Shown here in pieces: positions 54,036 to 63,791 of a stretch of 64,000 nucleotides of DNA; position 1 is the stretch's first letter, and each line of letters starts with the position of its first letter. The translations under genes were made by a program, and so were the position numbers. The notes beneath the pieces were generated by a model. It had not been told where the DNA came from, made no database searches, and saw only the letters and a list, made by a program, of their open reading frames with translations. The DNA is taken from positions 62,001 to 126,000 of the forward strand of contig JABARV010000005.1 of assembly GCA_019186965.1 (NCBI GenBank). The letters run 5' to 3'. The stretch is from Turneriella sp. (GTDB lineage: Bacteria; Spirochaetota; Leptospiria; Turneriellales; Turneriellaceae).

Positions 54036-55131
54036 GTAAGAATGCTCCGATACCACGGCTAACCCCAACAGCGAACGCGTCGGCGTATTGGGTGCTCTGT
54101 AGTTTTTTGAGATCGTCTTTGTTAGTCAAATACCCCGTTTCTATTAAAATTGCCGGCATGAGTGAACCCCGAAGCACGGCGAAGTCTGCTTTTTTCACTT
54201 TGCGAGGTTTAATCATGCCGTCAAGGTGATTGGTAATCCCTGAAAAGACCATCCGTGCCAAGTTTTTACTTTCACGCTGTATTTGCGCATTCATTAAGCG
54301 GCTTGTAAGGCGGCGGATGTACGAACTTTTTTCATAGCGGTTGTTTTCGCGTAAGTAGAGTTCGCGTAAACTTTTGCTGCGGGCATTTTGTGCAAGGTAG
54401 TAAATTTCAAACCCTTTAACACGCGGGGAAATATGCGAATTGCAATGGATACTCACAAAAATACCAAACGGAGGAAACTCTTTCTTTTTTTGGATGCGGC
54501 GGTTTGCAAGAACACTACGCCTTTCCAAGCTAATAAATTTGTCCGAGCTGCGCGTCATATAAATTTGTGTATTGGGAAAATCTTTTTTGAGTCTCTTATA
54601 AAGGCGTTTAGCTAAACGCAGGGTAATATCCTTCTCTGCTATATCAAAATAACCCAACGCCCCTGAATCTTTTCCGCCATGCCCCGCATCGATATAAATA
54701 AAATCGAGTTTTTCCGCTGAAATCCTTTCTTCGTTAACTTGAATAAAAAGGTATTGTTTCGTAAATCTATACGAAACAGGAAGGCTTAATTCCGTAAGGA
54801 TTTCTTCTACAAATTCCTGCGAAAAGAAAAATCCTTTGTTGTAGATAACACCAATATTATCCAATTCGTGGATTTCCGCTTGCGATTGGTACTCCGACTT
54901 ACCAATTTCAAAAAGGATAACCCGTTTTGCGAACCGAATTTCTCCTTGGTTTTCCTTTCGGCTTATGTGGAGGGTCAATTGGGGGTGAGTGCGTTTGAGG
55001 TTTGCAATTGAAAGGTATGCTTCTCCTTTTATATACACCAAAGTGCTTCGTATTTGTTCAGGTGCGGCAAATAGGTATTGGCTGATGGCAATCTGAAGAA
55101 AAACATATATAAGGAAGAAAAACTTTCTCAC
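54010..55131 (-). CDS. Secreted N-acetylmuramoyl-L-alanine amidase (AmiC-type)
   Basis: Zinc amidase that splits stem peptides from peptidoglycan glycans. Of 373 residues, a signal peptide (VRKFFFLIYVFLQIAISQYLFA) and an AMIN-like N-terminal domain are followed by the Amidase_3 domain (about 145-370). Zinc ligands are seen in FIYIDAGHGGKDSG, the Glu of IAEKDITLRLAKRL and IFVSIHCNSH, and the catalytic Glu in AILIETGYLTN. I chose the GTG at 55131 because it opens a signal peptide. A longer frame to 55260 would overlap the divergent gene. A GerMN gene follows with a 26-base overlap. Confidence 0.88.
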   Translation of the reverse strand: MRKFFFLIYVFLQIAISQYLFAAPEQIRSTLVYIKGEAYLSIANLKRTHPQLTLHISRKENQGEIRFAKRVILFEIGKSEYQSQAEIHELDNIGVIYNKGFFFSQEFVEEILTELSLPVSYRFTKQYLFIQVNEERISAEKLDFIYIDAGHGGKDSGALGYFDIAEKDITLRLAKRLYKRLKKDFPNTQIYMTRSSDKFISLERRSVLANRRIQKKKEFPPFGIFVSIHCNSHISPRVKGFEIYYLAQNARSKSLRELYLRENNRYEKSSYIRRLTSRLMNAQIQRESKNLARMVFSGITNHLDGMIKPRKVKKADFAVLRGSLMPAILIETGYLTNKDDLKKLQSTQYADAFAVGVSRGIGAFLRELAKSEK

Positions 55132-55206
55132 AGAAATTAATCCACTTACATTGTCACTTTTGAATTGTCCCGTACTGCGGCAAAGCAGTTTTGACTCTAA
55201 ATAACT

Positions 55207-55887
55207 GTGGGCCTCCTCAAAAAAGACCATAAGCGTGTACTTGTCGATCCATATAGGCAATTAGTAGTTAATACGTATGTCTATAGGTCGCGCGAAACGT
55301 ATAAAGATTATTTTGAACAGCCACACACGCGCCCACTTGCAGATTATTTTTTTGAAAAAATCTATACCCTCGATGGAAAAGTGGAGCGGGATGCGTTAGC
55401 AGAAAAAACCTACAATAGGTTTAGGGCAATGCTTACCGAAAAGAGCCGTGCACGTATTGAAAACCTATTGCTCCTTAACGAACTTACCGATAAACTCGAC
55501 ACGGAACTCGCAAATTACCTTCGGGTACACCCCAAGCATTTAGTGGGTACGCCAGATAAGCAACACATCGATTTAAAAAAGTTACCACAGCTTTACCGCG
55601 AATGCAATCTTATGGCCGACAGGGTGGAACAGTTGCGCCTTGTTGTCCATAACCTGGAGTCTTTCTTCGAGCTATCCAAACACCCACTTGCAGGGGTTAT
55701 TATGCGCCCTGTTTCTATTGCGGCGCGTACAGTCGGATTTACTTCGCTTTTTAAAATTTTTGAGGAAGGCTATTACGCCACTAAACCTATCTCGAAAGAA
55801 GTTTTTTTTGAATTCACACAATACGTACGCGGGCACGAAACACAGTTTTTAGAAAAGGTTTACAAAAAGCGCATCCACCTAACATGA
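55207..55887 (+). CDS. Helical protein of unknown function
   Basis: I do not recognise this 226-residue protein. It is mostly helical with few hydrophobic stretches, so it is probably cytoplasmic. Phrases include YKDYFEQPHTRPLADYFFE, EKTYNRFRAMLTEKSRARIE and LADRVEQLRLVVHNLESFFE-like segments (here LMADRVEQLRLVV), and a final KEVFFEFTQYVRGHE. The start is a GTG at 55207. It overlaps the next gene, an FNR-like reductase, by 4 bases (ATGA), so the two are translationally coupled and may work together. No catalytic motif is seen. Confidence 0.6.
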   Translation: MGLLKKDHKRVLVDPYRQLVVNTYVYRSRETYKDYFEQPHTRPLADYFFEKIYTLDGKVERDALAEKTYNRFRAMLTEKSRARIENLLLLNELTDKLDTELANYLRVHPKHLVGTPDKQHIDLKKLPQLYRECNLMADRVEQLRLVVHNLESFFELSKHPLAGVIMRPVSIAARTVGFTSLFKIFEEGYYATKPISKEVFFEFTQYVRGHETQFLEKVYKKRIHLT

Positions 55888-56498
55888 CAAAAATTAAAGT
55901 CGAGAGTAAAAAGCAAGATCCTGCAGGATTTACTCACCTTATACTTTCAAAGCCCAAAGAGTACCGCTATAAACCTGGGCAGTACACTTATTTGGCGTTA
56001 AGTGAAAACGACAAAAAAACACTGGCGTATGCCTCGCACGAAAGTGAACCACACTTGTATTTTCTTTTTCGCGGTGACTACACGCACAGTACAACCCCTA
56101 CCCTCTCTAAACCACAGGGTGCGGGGTTTACATGCGTGTTTGATAATAATACTCCGATGCTCTTTATTACGCATGGTACAGGAATAACCGCTTTGCGCGG
56201 GGCAATGGTCGAACGTAAAATCCATAACCTCTTAAAAAAAGATACACTCCTTTACGGAAGCCCAAGTAAAGATAGCGAACCTTCGCTTGATTGTTTATCT
56301 GCAAATTTTGGTATAAACCAGCTACGCGCATACTCTCAAGACCCAAAAAATTTACACATCCAAGACGTACTCCAAACGTTGGATGTAAAAAATTTTGAAA
56401 GCATACTCCTTATAGGTTCAGGCTCGATGACAAAAACATGCAAAGAAATTCTTATTACAAAAAACTTTCCTATAGAAAAAATTTATACGAATTTTTAA
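55884..56498 (+). CDS. Short FNR-like flavoprotein reductase
   Basis: Protein of 204 residues with the two-domain layout of ferredoxin-NADP reductases, shortened. The FAD-binding part has YRYKPGQYTYLALSE with the PGQY phrase and LAYASHES in place of the RxYS motif. The nucleotide part has FITHGTGITALRGAM (GTGxxP/A loop), TLLYGSPSKDSE and ILLIGSGSMTKTCKEIL, ending in a C-terminal F. The usual Arg of RxYS is missing. It overlaps the preceding unknown gene by 4 bases. The electron donor and acceptor are not identifiable. Confidence 0.75.
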   Translation: MTKIKVESKKQDPAGFTHLILSKPKEYRYKPGQYTYLALSENDKKTLAYASHESEPHLYFLFRGDYTHSTTPTLSKPQGAGFTCVFDNNTPMLFITHGTGITALRGAMVERKIHNLLKKDTLLYGSPSKDSEPSLDCLSANFGINQLRAYSQDPKNLHIQDVLQTLDVKNFESILLIGSGSMTKTCKEILITKNFPIEKIYTNF

Positions 56499-56551
56499 CA
56501 ATCTCTTTTACTATTCCTTGACGGGATAAATCCCACCGCCAAAGCTTGTTT

Positions 56552-56932
56552 ATGGTTACCATCAGCATACTCGCCAGCATCGCTGCTTTTTTGCACCTTG
56601 TGTTTTTTCTTTTTGAAAGCGTATTGTGGACAAAGCCCGTGGTGCGTAAAATTTTCGGTCAAACCGAAGCCGACGCGCACACGACAAAACTTCTCGCGCT
56701 CAACCAAGGTTTTTACAATTTGTTTTTAGCGCTTTCGACCGTTGCGGGGATTCTCTTGTGGCACACCGGCTCTATCCCAGCGGCGGTGGGAATTTTGACC
56801 GTGTCACTCGCGTCGATGGTGGGCGCGGCGGTGGTGTTGTTTTTTTCGGGCGGCGTAAAAATGCTACGGGGTGCGCTCATCCAGGGCCTTGTGCCTGCGG
56901 TGTGTTTAATTCTTTTGTGGCGTCCCGCGTAG
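56552..56932 (+). CDS. DUF1304 family membrane protein
   Basis: Small integral membrane protein of 126 residues with four hydrophobic helices and the DUF1304 features: VTISILASIAAFLHLVFFLFESVLW with the buried His and Glu, then LALNQGFYNLFLALSTVAG and the final GALIQGLVPAVCLILLW. The family is of unknown function and distantly resembles MAPEG proteins. I chose ATG 56552; TTG 56546 is also in frame. Its G+C-rich codon use contrasts with the genes before it. The queG start follows one base after its stop. Confidence 0.85.
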   Translation: MVTISILASIAAFLHLVFFLFESVLWTKPVVRKIFGQTEADAHTTKLLALNQGFYNLFLALSTVAGILLWHTGSIPAAVGILTVSLASMVGAAVVLFFSGGVKMLRGALIQGLVPAVCLILLWRPA

Positions 56933-56933
56933 G

Positions 56934-57857
56934 TTGACTTTAACGCTTCTTCAAGAAGCCGCAACGGCGTTAGGTTTTTCACGCGTTGCCGCACTGCCGA
57001 TAACCCAAGTCGAGGACGAGTTTCGCGTTTTTTACGAAGAATACTTAACGCGCTGCGGGCACGCCGACTTAAAATATTTAGAGCGGCCCGAGCGTTTTAC
57101 TTTAACTGCAATTTATCCCAACGCAAAGACCCTTCTGATTTTTTTATACCCATACCGTTTTCGCAGCGTGGAGGCGCAGCTACGCGCCGCGCCGTACAAA
57201 ATTGCCCGCTACGCGTGGCAGAAAGATTACCATTATCTTTTGAAAGAGAAATTAAATGCGCTCCTTGAAAAATTCAACTGGCAGGGGCGTGCGGTCACCG
57301 ATTCTGCACCGGTCTTAGAGAAGTACTGGGCGCGGCGTGCAGGTATGGGGTTTATCGGGCTGAACAGTCTTCTCATCGACCCTTTATCGGGGAGTTATTT
57401 TTTAATCGCTTCGCTTTTCATTGACGAGAAGCTTCAGCCGGATTTACCCCGTCGCGATCTCAATTCATTTTTGGCAAACGATTTCCACACCTTCTGTAAG
57501 GACTGCACGCTCTGTATCGACGCATGCCCCACCAGTGCGCTCTCGGGCGACGGACTTATGGACACCCAAAAATGTATTTCGTACCAGAGCATCGAAACGA
57601 AAGAAGCGGCAGTGTATCCCGAAGGCACAAAAAAGCACCGTTGGATTTTCGGCTGCGATATTTGCCAACAGGTGTGCCCTTACAATAAAAATGAAAAATC
57701 GTATAGCGACGAAAAATTCAACGAAACACACCCTGCCATTCCCCTTGTGGCTTCTGGTGAGGATACCCTCACACGCTCAGAGATTAAAGGTTCGGTTTTG
57801 GAGCGGCGTGGGATGAAAAAAGTGCGCGAGAATAAAGAAGCGCTTGAAAAATTTTAG
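56934..57857 (+). CDS. queG: Epoxyqueuosine reductase QueG
   Basis: Cobalamin- and iron-sulfur-dependent enzyme that makes queuosine in tRNA from epoxyqueuosine. Of 307 residues, the cobalamin domain has the catalytic Asp region VTDSAPVLEKYWARRAGMGF. Two [4Fe-4S] clusters are CKDCTLCIDACPTSAL and CDICQQVCPYN. The protein is shorter than many QueG because the C-terminal HEAT-like part is missing, as in other short members. The TTG start follows one base after DUF1304. It converges with the lipoprotein gene by a 4-base overlap and has higher G+C content than the local average. Confidence 0.9.
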   Translation: MTLTLLQEAATALGFSRVAALPITQVEDEFRVFYEEYLTRCGHADLKYLERPERFTLTAIYPNAKTLLIFLYPYRFRSVEAQLRAAPYKIARYAWQKDYHYLLKEKLNALLEKFNWQGRAVTDSAPVLEKYWARRAGMGFIGLNSLLIDPLSGSYFLIASLFIDEKLQPDLPRRDLNSFLANDFHTFCKDCTLCIDACPTSALSGDGLMDTQKCISYQSIETKEAAVYPEGTKKHRWIFGCDICQQVCPYNKNEKSYSDEKFNETHPAIPLVASGEDTLTRSEIKGSVLERRGMKKVRENKEALEKF

Positions 57858-59035
57858 TTTGTGCGTAGTGCGCTATAAAAGGCTTCGTAACGTGTGGGTT
57901 TGCCGTGCAACGAATATGCATAAACATTAATTTGGAATGTTGAGCTTGCGCGTGGTTTTAATTTTTTGAGCACAGTAAATCCATACGCACTACCGATGAA
58001 TTTATTTTTCGCGTCAAAAAAACTCACCAGCACTTTGGGAAAGCTTATAGTGACTGTGTCTCGGTTCGTGAGTTTGCCGCTAAAAACATAGCCGTCCATA
58101 AATGAGCTGGTATCTTTTTTGAATTTCAAATTTGTTCCGAGTAAAGCATTCGAGCGCCTGGCATGGAGGCCAGCTTGTAAATTCAAGATGGCTTTATGGT
58201 TTGCATACTTCGGCAGTGGTTTGAACACACATGAAAATGGTAGTTTTTCTTTGGGTTGGATTGCTCTGTCGGGCGCCATACAATACGTTGTGCCGATGAT
58301 TCCTCCCTGTTTGTCGAAATGGGTGAGAGAAACGTTCACCGAATAGATGGGAACTTTCCCCACATTTTCAATACGGCCAATGTGTTGCGCGTAACCACCA
58401 GCGCCCATTGCACGAAAGCTTTGGTCAACGAGGCGCCCTTTCACATCGTCCACCGCTTCAATTTCTCCCGTAGCAATGTCGCGGCTTCCTCCTCCTGCTC
58501 CAGGCAATACTTCGACAGGAGAAGAGTCTTCTCTGCTGCTTTTGTTTGTGTTGGAGCGTGGAGCATCGCGCGGGATTATCCCTTGTGCGGTTTTGAGGAT
58601 TTCACCGGTGGAAGAATCGACGAGTCGCAAGTAGACTTCGTCACTATCGGCTTTTCCTGTGACGACCGACAAGATGACCGCGTCGACGCCTAAAATTTTA
58701 CCCACTTTAGCAGCGGTGTGTACATCGATAACTCCCGATTGCCCCAACTCGGATTCTTTCAAAACTTGGTTGAGGCGTGAGCGTTCAACGACGCGCAAAT
58801 CGGTGGAGTTTACAATTTCATGCGTAAGTTTTTCTGTAAGTTCGAGCGCGTCGGCTTCATTTGAAAGGCCGCGCGTCTCGGGCAATAGGATTGCGACAGT
58901 CTTTTGGGAAAGGCGATTTTTTCCAGCGGCAATCTCCTGCGCTAAACCACGCACTGTTGTCGTTTGCGCTTTTCCGCACGCGGTAAGAAGCACGGATAAA
59001 AATAGGCACAAAAAGAAAACATAACGCGCTAGCAT
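57854..59035 (-). CDS. Lipoprotein with a CsgG/FlgO-like domain
   Basis: Lipid-anchored protein of 393 residues with the lipobox LLTAC (Cys at 20). The first domain (about 45-150: TVAILLPETRGLS, the helix TEKLTHEIVNSTDLRVVERSRLNQVLKE, then KVGKILGVDAVILSVVTG and VYLRLVDSSTGEILKT) matches the CsgG/FlgO fold that forms outer-membrane secretion pores or flagellar-associated rings. A linker with Ser/Asn runs about 160-180. The C-terminal half (about 200-393) resembles FxLYD-type beta domains (IENVGKVPIYSVNVSLTHF). The ATG at 59035 gives the signal peptide. It overlaps queG by 4 bases, convergent. Confidence 0.75.
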   Translation of the reverse strand: MLARYVFFLCLFLSVLLTACGKAQTTTVRGLAQEIAAGKNRLSQKTVAILLPETRGLSNEADALELTEKLTHEIVNSTDLRVVERSRLNQVLKESELGQSGVIDVHTAAKVGKILGVDAVILSVVTGKADSDEVYLRLVDSSTGEILKTAQGIIPRDAPRSNTNKSSREDSSPVEVLPGAGGGSRDIATGEIEAVDDVKGRLVDQSFRAMGAGGYAQHIGRIENVGKVPIYSVNVSLTHFDKQGGIIGTTYCMAPDRAIQPKEKLPFSCVFKPLPKYANHKAILNLQAGLHARRSNALLGTNLKFKKDTSSFMDGYVFSGKLTNRDTVTISFPKVLVSFFDAKNKFIGSAYGFTVLKKLKPRASSTFQINVYAYSLHGKPTRYEAFYSALRTN

Positions 59036-59220
59036 ACTGTGCAAGTATTAAAAGAAAAGTGTGTGTCAAATAGAAAATAGTAACGATAGTGTGACCTATT
59101 CTGTCGAGCCAAACCACCTGTTTTTTGGCACCCGCTCCAGAGGCAGACTATCCTATCTCTACACACCACCGCCCTCTTTGCAGACACCCGCAACGCCGGA
59201 CGTTTCGGTGCCGAGTTCAG
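59036..59220. other. Intergenic region with a coding-like relic
   Basis: About 185 bases with no confirmed gene. The + strand at about 59160-59255 reads ALFADTRNAGRFGAEFSYGD in one open frame, with a G+C-rich, protein-like composition that the surrounding genes do not explain. It may be a decayed gene fragment overlapping the end of the phosphodiesterase gene on the other strand. Confidence 0.3.
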
Positions 59221-60225
59221 CTATGGCGACACGATAGGTGTTTTGCGTATGTCGGCGTACAGGCTCTCGTGCACCCGATTCAACCTGTCTGGATAATCTG
59301 TAATTATACCATCGACCCCCATACCTAAAAGTCGCGACATTTCATCTACACCGTTCACCGTCCATGTATAAAGCGGCATATCTTTTAGATGCGCTTTTTG
59401 TACAAAAAGTGGCGTAACATTTTTAAAAAAGGGCGCGACAATGTCGGCTTGGTATTCTTTTGCTTTTTCTATAATTTTTTCTTCTGAGCGTAAGCGTTTA
59501 GGAAGTTTAGAAAAACTATTGAAAAGCGCAACAGTTAAAATAGTCGGATTTACTTTTTTAACAAAAGGCAACAACCGTAGTTCAAAAGATTGTACAAGTA
59601 CACGTTTTTCCATTCGTGCCGTAGATACTTTCTGGACAATGCTTTGTGCAATTTTTTCTAAATGCGCATCGGTCGCAGTAAACTCTGGTGTTACTTTAAC
59701 GTCGATAGTTATATTTATTTTTTGTGCGTCTGTGTATTCTTTCTCAAAATTTTTAAGGAGTAAAAAAAATTCATCTAACGTAATTAACGGTGTTTTAGGA
59801 ACAAGAAGCCGCGACGGAAATTTTTTATCTAGAACAGAACCGCAGTCAAGCTGCTTTAAATCGGCAAGCAAAAGCGAATTTACAGCCAAACGCCGCACAC
59901 GGCTACCATCTGCGTGTATACAATTTTTCGGATTAAGGTATGCGTCGTGGTGTATAATAAACGCATTGTCGCGACTTTGCCTTACATCAAGTTCAATGTG
60001 CGTCATACCTAACCGGATTGCTTCTTCAAAAGCAGGCCACGTATTTTCGGGACGAAGTCCCCGTGCCCCACGGTGTCCTTGCAACGCCAATTTAGGTTTT
60101 ACCGTAGGCGCAACAATGGACGCGGGTGTATTCAAATCGCTTACGCCCGCTGTGGGAGGAGAAAATTTTGAACAACCAATTACAGTGGAGAGAAAAACTC
60201 CAAAAAATAATTTCTTATTAAGCAA
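59221..60225 (-). CDS. Lipoprotein glycerophosphodiester phosphodiesterase
   Basis: Hydrolyses glycerophosphodiesters to glycerol-3-phosphate and an alcohol. Of 334 residues, the signal sequence has a lipobox TVIGC (Cys18), so it is anchored in the envelope. The GDPD TIM barrel has GHRGARGLRPENTWPAFEEA with the first catalytic His. IELDVRQSRDNAFIIHHDAYL supplies the metal-binding Glu and Asp and the second His. It ends with PLYTWTVNGVDEMSRLLGMGVDGIITDYPDRL. It overlaps the upstream DAHP synthase gene by 8 bases on the same strand, so the two are co-expressed. Confidence 0.9.
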   Translation of the reverse strand: MLNKKLFFGVFLSTVIGCSKFSPPTAGVSDLNTPASIVAPTVKPKLALQGHRGARGLRPENTWPAFEEAIRLGMTHIELDVRQSRDNAFIIHHDAYLNPKNCIHADGSRVRRLAVNSLLLADLKQLDCGSVLDKKFPSRLLVPKTPLITLDEFFLLLKNFEKEYTDAQKINITIDVKVTPEFTATDAHLEKIAQSIVQKVSTARMEKRVLVQSFELRLLPFVKKVNPTILTVALFNSFSKLPKRLRSEEKIIEKAKEYQADIVAPFFKNVTPLFVQKAHLKDMPLYTWTVNGVDEMSRLLGMGVDGIITDYPDRLNRVHESLYADIRKTPIVSP

Positions 60226-61285
60226 CTGCTTTTTTCATCGCTCGGCGTTTTTTCACTGCGCTTGCTAATTCGTCCAAAAGCGGCGCAGTGGTTTCAAAGC
60301 TAATGCACGCGTCGGTGATCGATTTTCCGTATTCAAGTTTTGCGAGCGGCGCTTCTTTTTGGTTGCCTTCTTTAATGTGGCTTTCGAGCATTACGCCCAT
60401 AATCGTTTCGCTTCCCTCGGCAACTTGTTTGGCCACGTCGCGTGCCACAATAGGTTGACGGGTAAAATCTTTCTTTGAATTGCCATGGCTACAGTCGATT
60501 ACAACACGCGGAGTTACTTCGGCGGCAATAAGTTCTTTCGCTGCAGCTTCAACACTCGCTTTATCGTAATTTGCCCCCTGTGTAGATCCACGCAAAATTA
60601 AATGCGCAGTGGGATTTCCTTTAGTGTGGACAATCGCCGCGACACCTTGCTTCGTAATTGATAAAAAACGGTGCGGTGACCCTGCGGCACAAATAGCGTC
60701 AACGGCAATTTTTACATTACCGTCGGTGCCGTTCTTAAAACCCACCGCCATCGATAAGCCAGAGGCAAGTTCGCGGTGTATTTGGCTTTCGGTGGTGCGT
60801 GCGCCGATGGCTCCCCAACTTACGCAATCCGCCAAAAACTGCGGACTAATCGTGTCTAAAAATTCACAGCCTACAGGAAGCCCCATTCCTGTTAAATCTA
60901 CCAAGAGCCGGCGGGCCAAACGCAACCCTTCGTTAATTTGGAATGAGTTGTCGATGTGGGGATCGTTAATAAGCCCTTTCCAGCCAGAGCGCGTGCGCGG
61001 TTTTTCAAAGTACACACGCATAATAATCTCTAAATCTTCTTTATACTTGTCGCGCAGCGGTTTCAAAAGAGACGCATACTCGTGTGCGGCCTTAATGTCG
61101 TGTATGGAGCACGGCCCCACGATGACCATCAGCCTGTCGTCTTCGCCTTTAACAATCGCGTTAATACGGTCACGAGACGCCTTTATGAAAGTTTGGTTTT
61201 CGTAGTTAAGAAGCACTTCCTCAAGAAGGATTGCTGGCGGAACAAGCGGCTTTAGCGTTTCTATACGAATATCGTCTGTAATCAT
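60218..61285 (-). CDS. aroG: 3-deoxy-7-phosphoheptulonate synthase (class I DAHP synthase)
   Basis: First enzyme of the shikimate pathway: condenses PEP and erythrose-4-phosphate. The 355-residue product has VIVGPCSIHD with the metal-ligand Cys, EIIMRVYFEKPRTRSGWKGL, GANYDKASV-type motifs and VVIDCSHGNSKKD. These define the class I alpha (AroF/G/H) group. I chose the ATG at 61285 (MITDDIRIETL); a longer frame to 61393 would run through the groES control region. No feedback class (Phe, Tyr or Trp) can be assigned from sequence alone. It diverges from groES. Confidence 0.93.
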   Translation of the reverse strand: MITDDIRIETLKPLVPPAILLEEVLLNYENQTFIKASRDRINAIVKGEDDRLMVIVGPCSIHDIKAAHEYASLLKPLRDKYKEDLEIIMRVYFEKPRTRSGWKGLINDPHIDNSFQINEGLRLARRLLVDLTGMGLPVGCEFLDTISPQFLADCVSWGAIGARTTESQIHRELASGLSMAVGFKNGTDGNVKIAVDAICAAGSPHRFLSITKQGVAAIVHTKGNPTAHLILRGSTQGANYDKASVEAAAKELIAAEVTPRVVIDCSHGNSKKDFTRQPIVARDVAKQVAEGSETIMGVMLESHIKEGNQKEAPLAKLEYGKSITDACISFETTAPLLDELASAVKKRRAMKKAVA

Positions 61286-61352
61286 AGTCTTATATCGGTA
61301 AATTGTACTTATTTTCAGGTAAAATTTCAATATTTTTTGGACGAAATCGAGA

Positions 61353-61434
61353 TTTTTGCTATATTGGCAGTATAGCAAAAAGAGTGCTAACACATTTTTT
61401 AAAGAGTGATAGCGTATCGATTTGCGAGTGCCAA
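61353..61434. promoter_or_regulatory. Operator region upstream of groES: perfect inverted repeat and three GAGTG half-sites
   Basis: A perfect 11-bp inverted repeat, TTTTTGCTATA / TATAGCAAAAA with a 7-base loop, spans 61353-61381. GAGTGCTAA, the right half of a CIRCE site, follows at 61382-61390; the matching left half (TTGGCAGTA at 61364-61372, correct 9-base spacer) agrees at only 6 of 9 positions. Two more half-sites, GAGTGATAG (61404) and GAGTGCCAA (61426), are spaced exactly 22 bp apart. HrcA is the known CIRCE repressor. The region also lies between divergent aroG and groES promoters. Confidence 0.7.
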
Positions 61435-61455
61435 TAGTTTAAAACAAGAAAACGT

Positions 61456-61477
61456 AAACTGGAACACTCTCCAGTTT
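61456..61477 (+). promoter_or_regulatory. Leader hairpin upstream of groES
   Basis: AAACTGGA pairs with TCCAGTTT around a 6-base loop (8-bp stem), 55 bases before the groES ATG. It could affect message stability or thermosensing; there is no T run, so it is not a terminator. Confidence 0.45.
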
Positions 61478-61531
61478 TGGTGTTCTTGAGTTAAGCTTAA
61501 CGGCGCTTAATTTTTGGAGGCGAGAGGAAAT

Positions 61532-61819
61532 ATGGCAATTAAACCATTAGCAGACCGCGTTCTCATCGAAGCGGCCCCTGAGAAAGAAGAAAAAATAGGT
61601 AGCATCTTTATCCCCGATACGGCAAAAGAAAAACCCAATATCGGCGTGATTGTTGCTGCTGGCCCAGGCAAAGTAACTGACGACGGCAAAACTGTGCCGC
61701 TACAAGTGAAAGCAGGGCAAAAAGTGCTCTACGGAAAATATAGCGGCACTGAAATCAAAGAAAACGGAAAAGAATATCTCATCGTGAGGGAGTCCGACAT
61801 CCTCGCGGTTGTAGAATAA
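61532..61819 (+). CDS. groES: Co-chaperonin GroES
   Basis: Heptameric lid of the GroEL folding chamber. The 95-residue product begins [16 protein letters not shown] and has the mobile loop [17 protein letters not shown] and the closing [29 protein letters not shown] precedes the ATG at 61532. It is followed by groEL after 12 bases, forming the usual operon under the operator region at 61353-61434. Confidence 0.97.
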   Translation: MAIKPLADRVLIEAAPEKEEKIGSIFIPDTAKEKPNIGVIVAAGPGKVTDDGKTVPLQVKAGQKVLYGKYSGTEIKENGKEYLIVRESDILAVVE

Positions 61820-61828
61820 GGTAGGTAA

Positions 61829-63472
<1,644 letters not shown>

Positions 63473-63512
63473 GGTCGCCACCGAAGACGGAGAGCGAAGA
63501 CGCTCGCGATAC

Positions 63513-63660
63513 GAAAGGGGCTATCTAAAAAGTCCCCTGCCAAGCAAAAACGCCGGTGTTTGGTACCCAAACACCTCGCAAAACGGCCATAAATGGCCTG
63601 TTTTCGCTTGGCTGCCGCGCCTGTGCAGCGCGGTTCGGGACTTTTTAGACAGCCCCTTTC
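63513..63660. mobile_element. 148-bp nested inverted-repeat element (MITE-like or structured RNA)
   Basis: Outer 24-base arms at 63513-63536 and 63637-63660 are complementary at 23 of 24 positions (core AAAGGGGCTATCTAAAAAG). Inside are a 13-bp stem with one mismatch (63539-63551 with 63600-63612), a perfect 9-bp hairpin GGTGTTTGG/CCAAACACC (63555-63575), a hairpin GGCCA/TGGCC (63585-63598), and CCGCGC/GCGCGG (63615-63633). Arms starting GGGGCT(A/G)TCTAAAAAGTC resemble ends of some IS families, so a non-autonomous element is the simplest reading. Confidence 0.75.
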
Positions 63661-63707
63661 ACTCGGTCACCGAGGGCAAATCTTATCGAGGTGCCCGTGG
63701 CTATCTC

Positions 63708-63732
63708 AAAGGCAGCTTCGGCTGCCTTTATT
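63708..63732 (+). terminator. Terminator-like hairpin with TTCG loop
   Basis: Perfect 9-bp stem AAAGGCAGC / GCTGCCTTT around TTCG, followed by ATTG. It probably ends groESL transcription beyond the palindromic element, although the T run is short. CTCGGT-C-ACCGAG at 63662-63674 is a second small palindrome next to it. Confidence 0.6.
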
Positions 63733-63791
63733 GCGTCCAAATCCGGCTTTACGGGAGTAATCAATGCGAAATACTCCCACTAATTCTTCTC

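Noticed and set aside
55132-55260. N-terminal extension of the amidase to 55260
   Set aside because: It overlaps the divergent gene's start and lacks a signal peptide, whereas GTG 55131 opens a good one.
58256-58693. Long open frame on the + strand inside the CsgG/FlgO-like lipoprotein gene
   Set aside because: It is fully covered by the lipoprotein gene on the minus strand, which has a signal peptide, lipobox and recognisable domains.
61353-61381. The perfect 11-bp inverted repeat upstream of groES taken as a terminator
   Set aside because: The T-rich arm comes first and the A-rich arm second on both strands, with no T run after the stem, so it suits an operator better.
61286-61393. Longer DAHP synthase beginning at 61393
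   Set aside because: The extension is hydrophobic, unlike any class I DAHP synthase, and would run through the groES operator.
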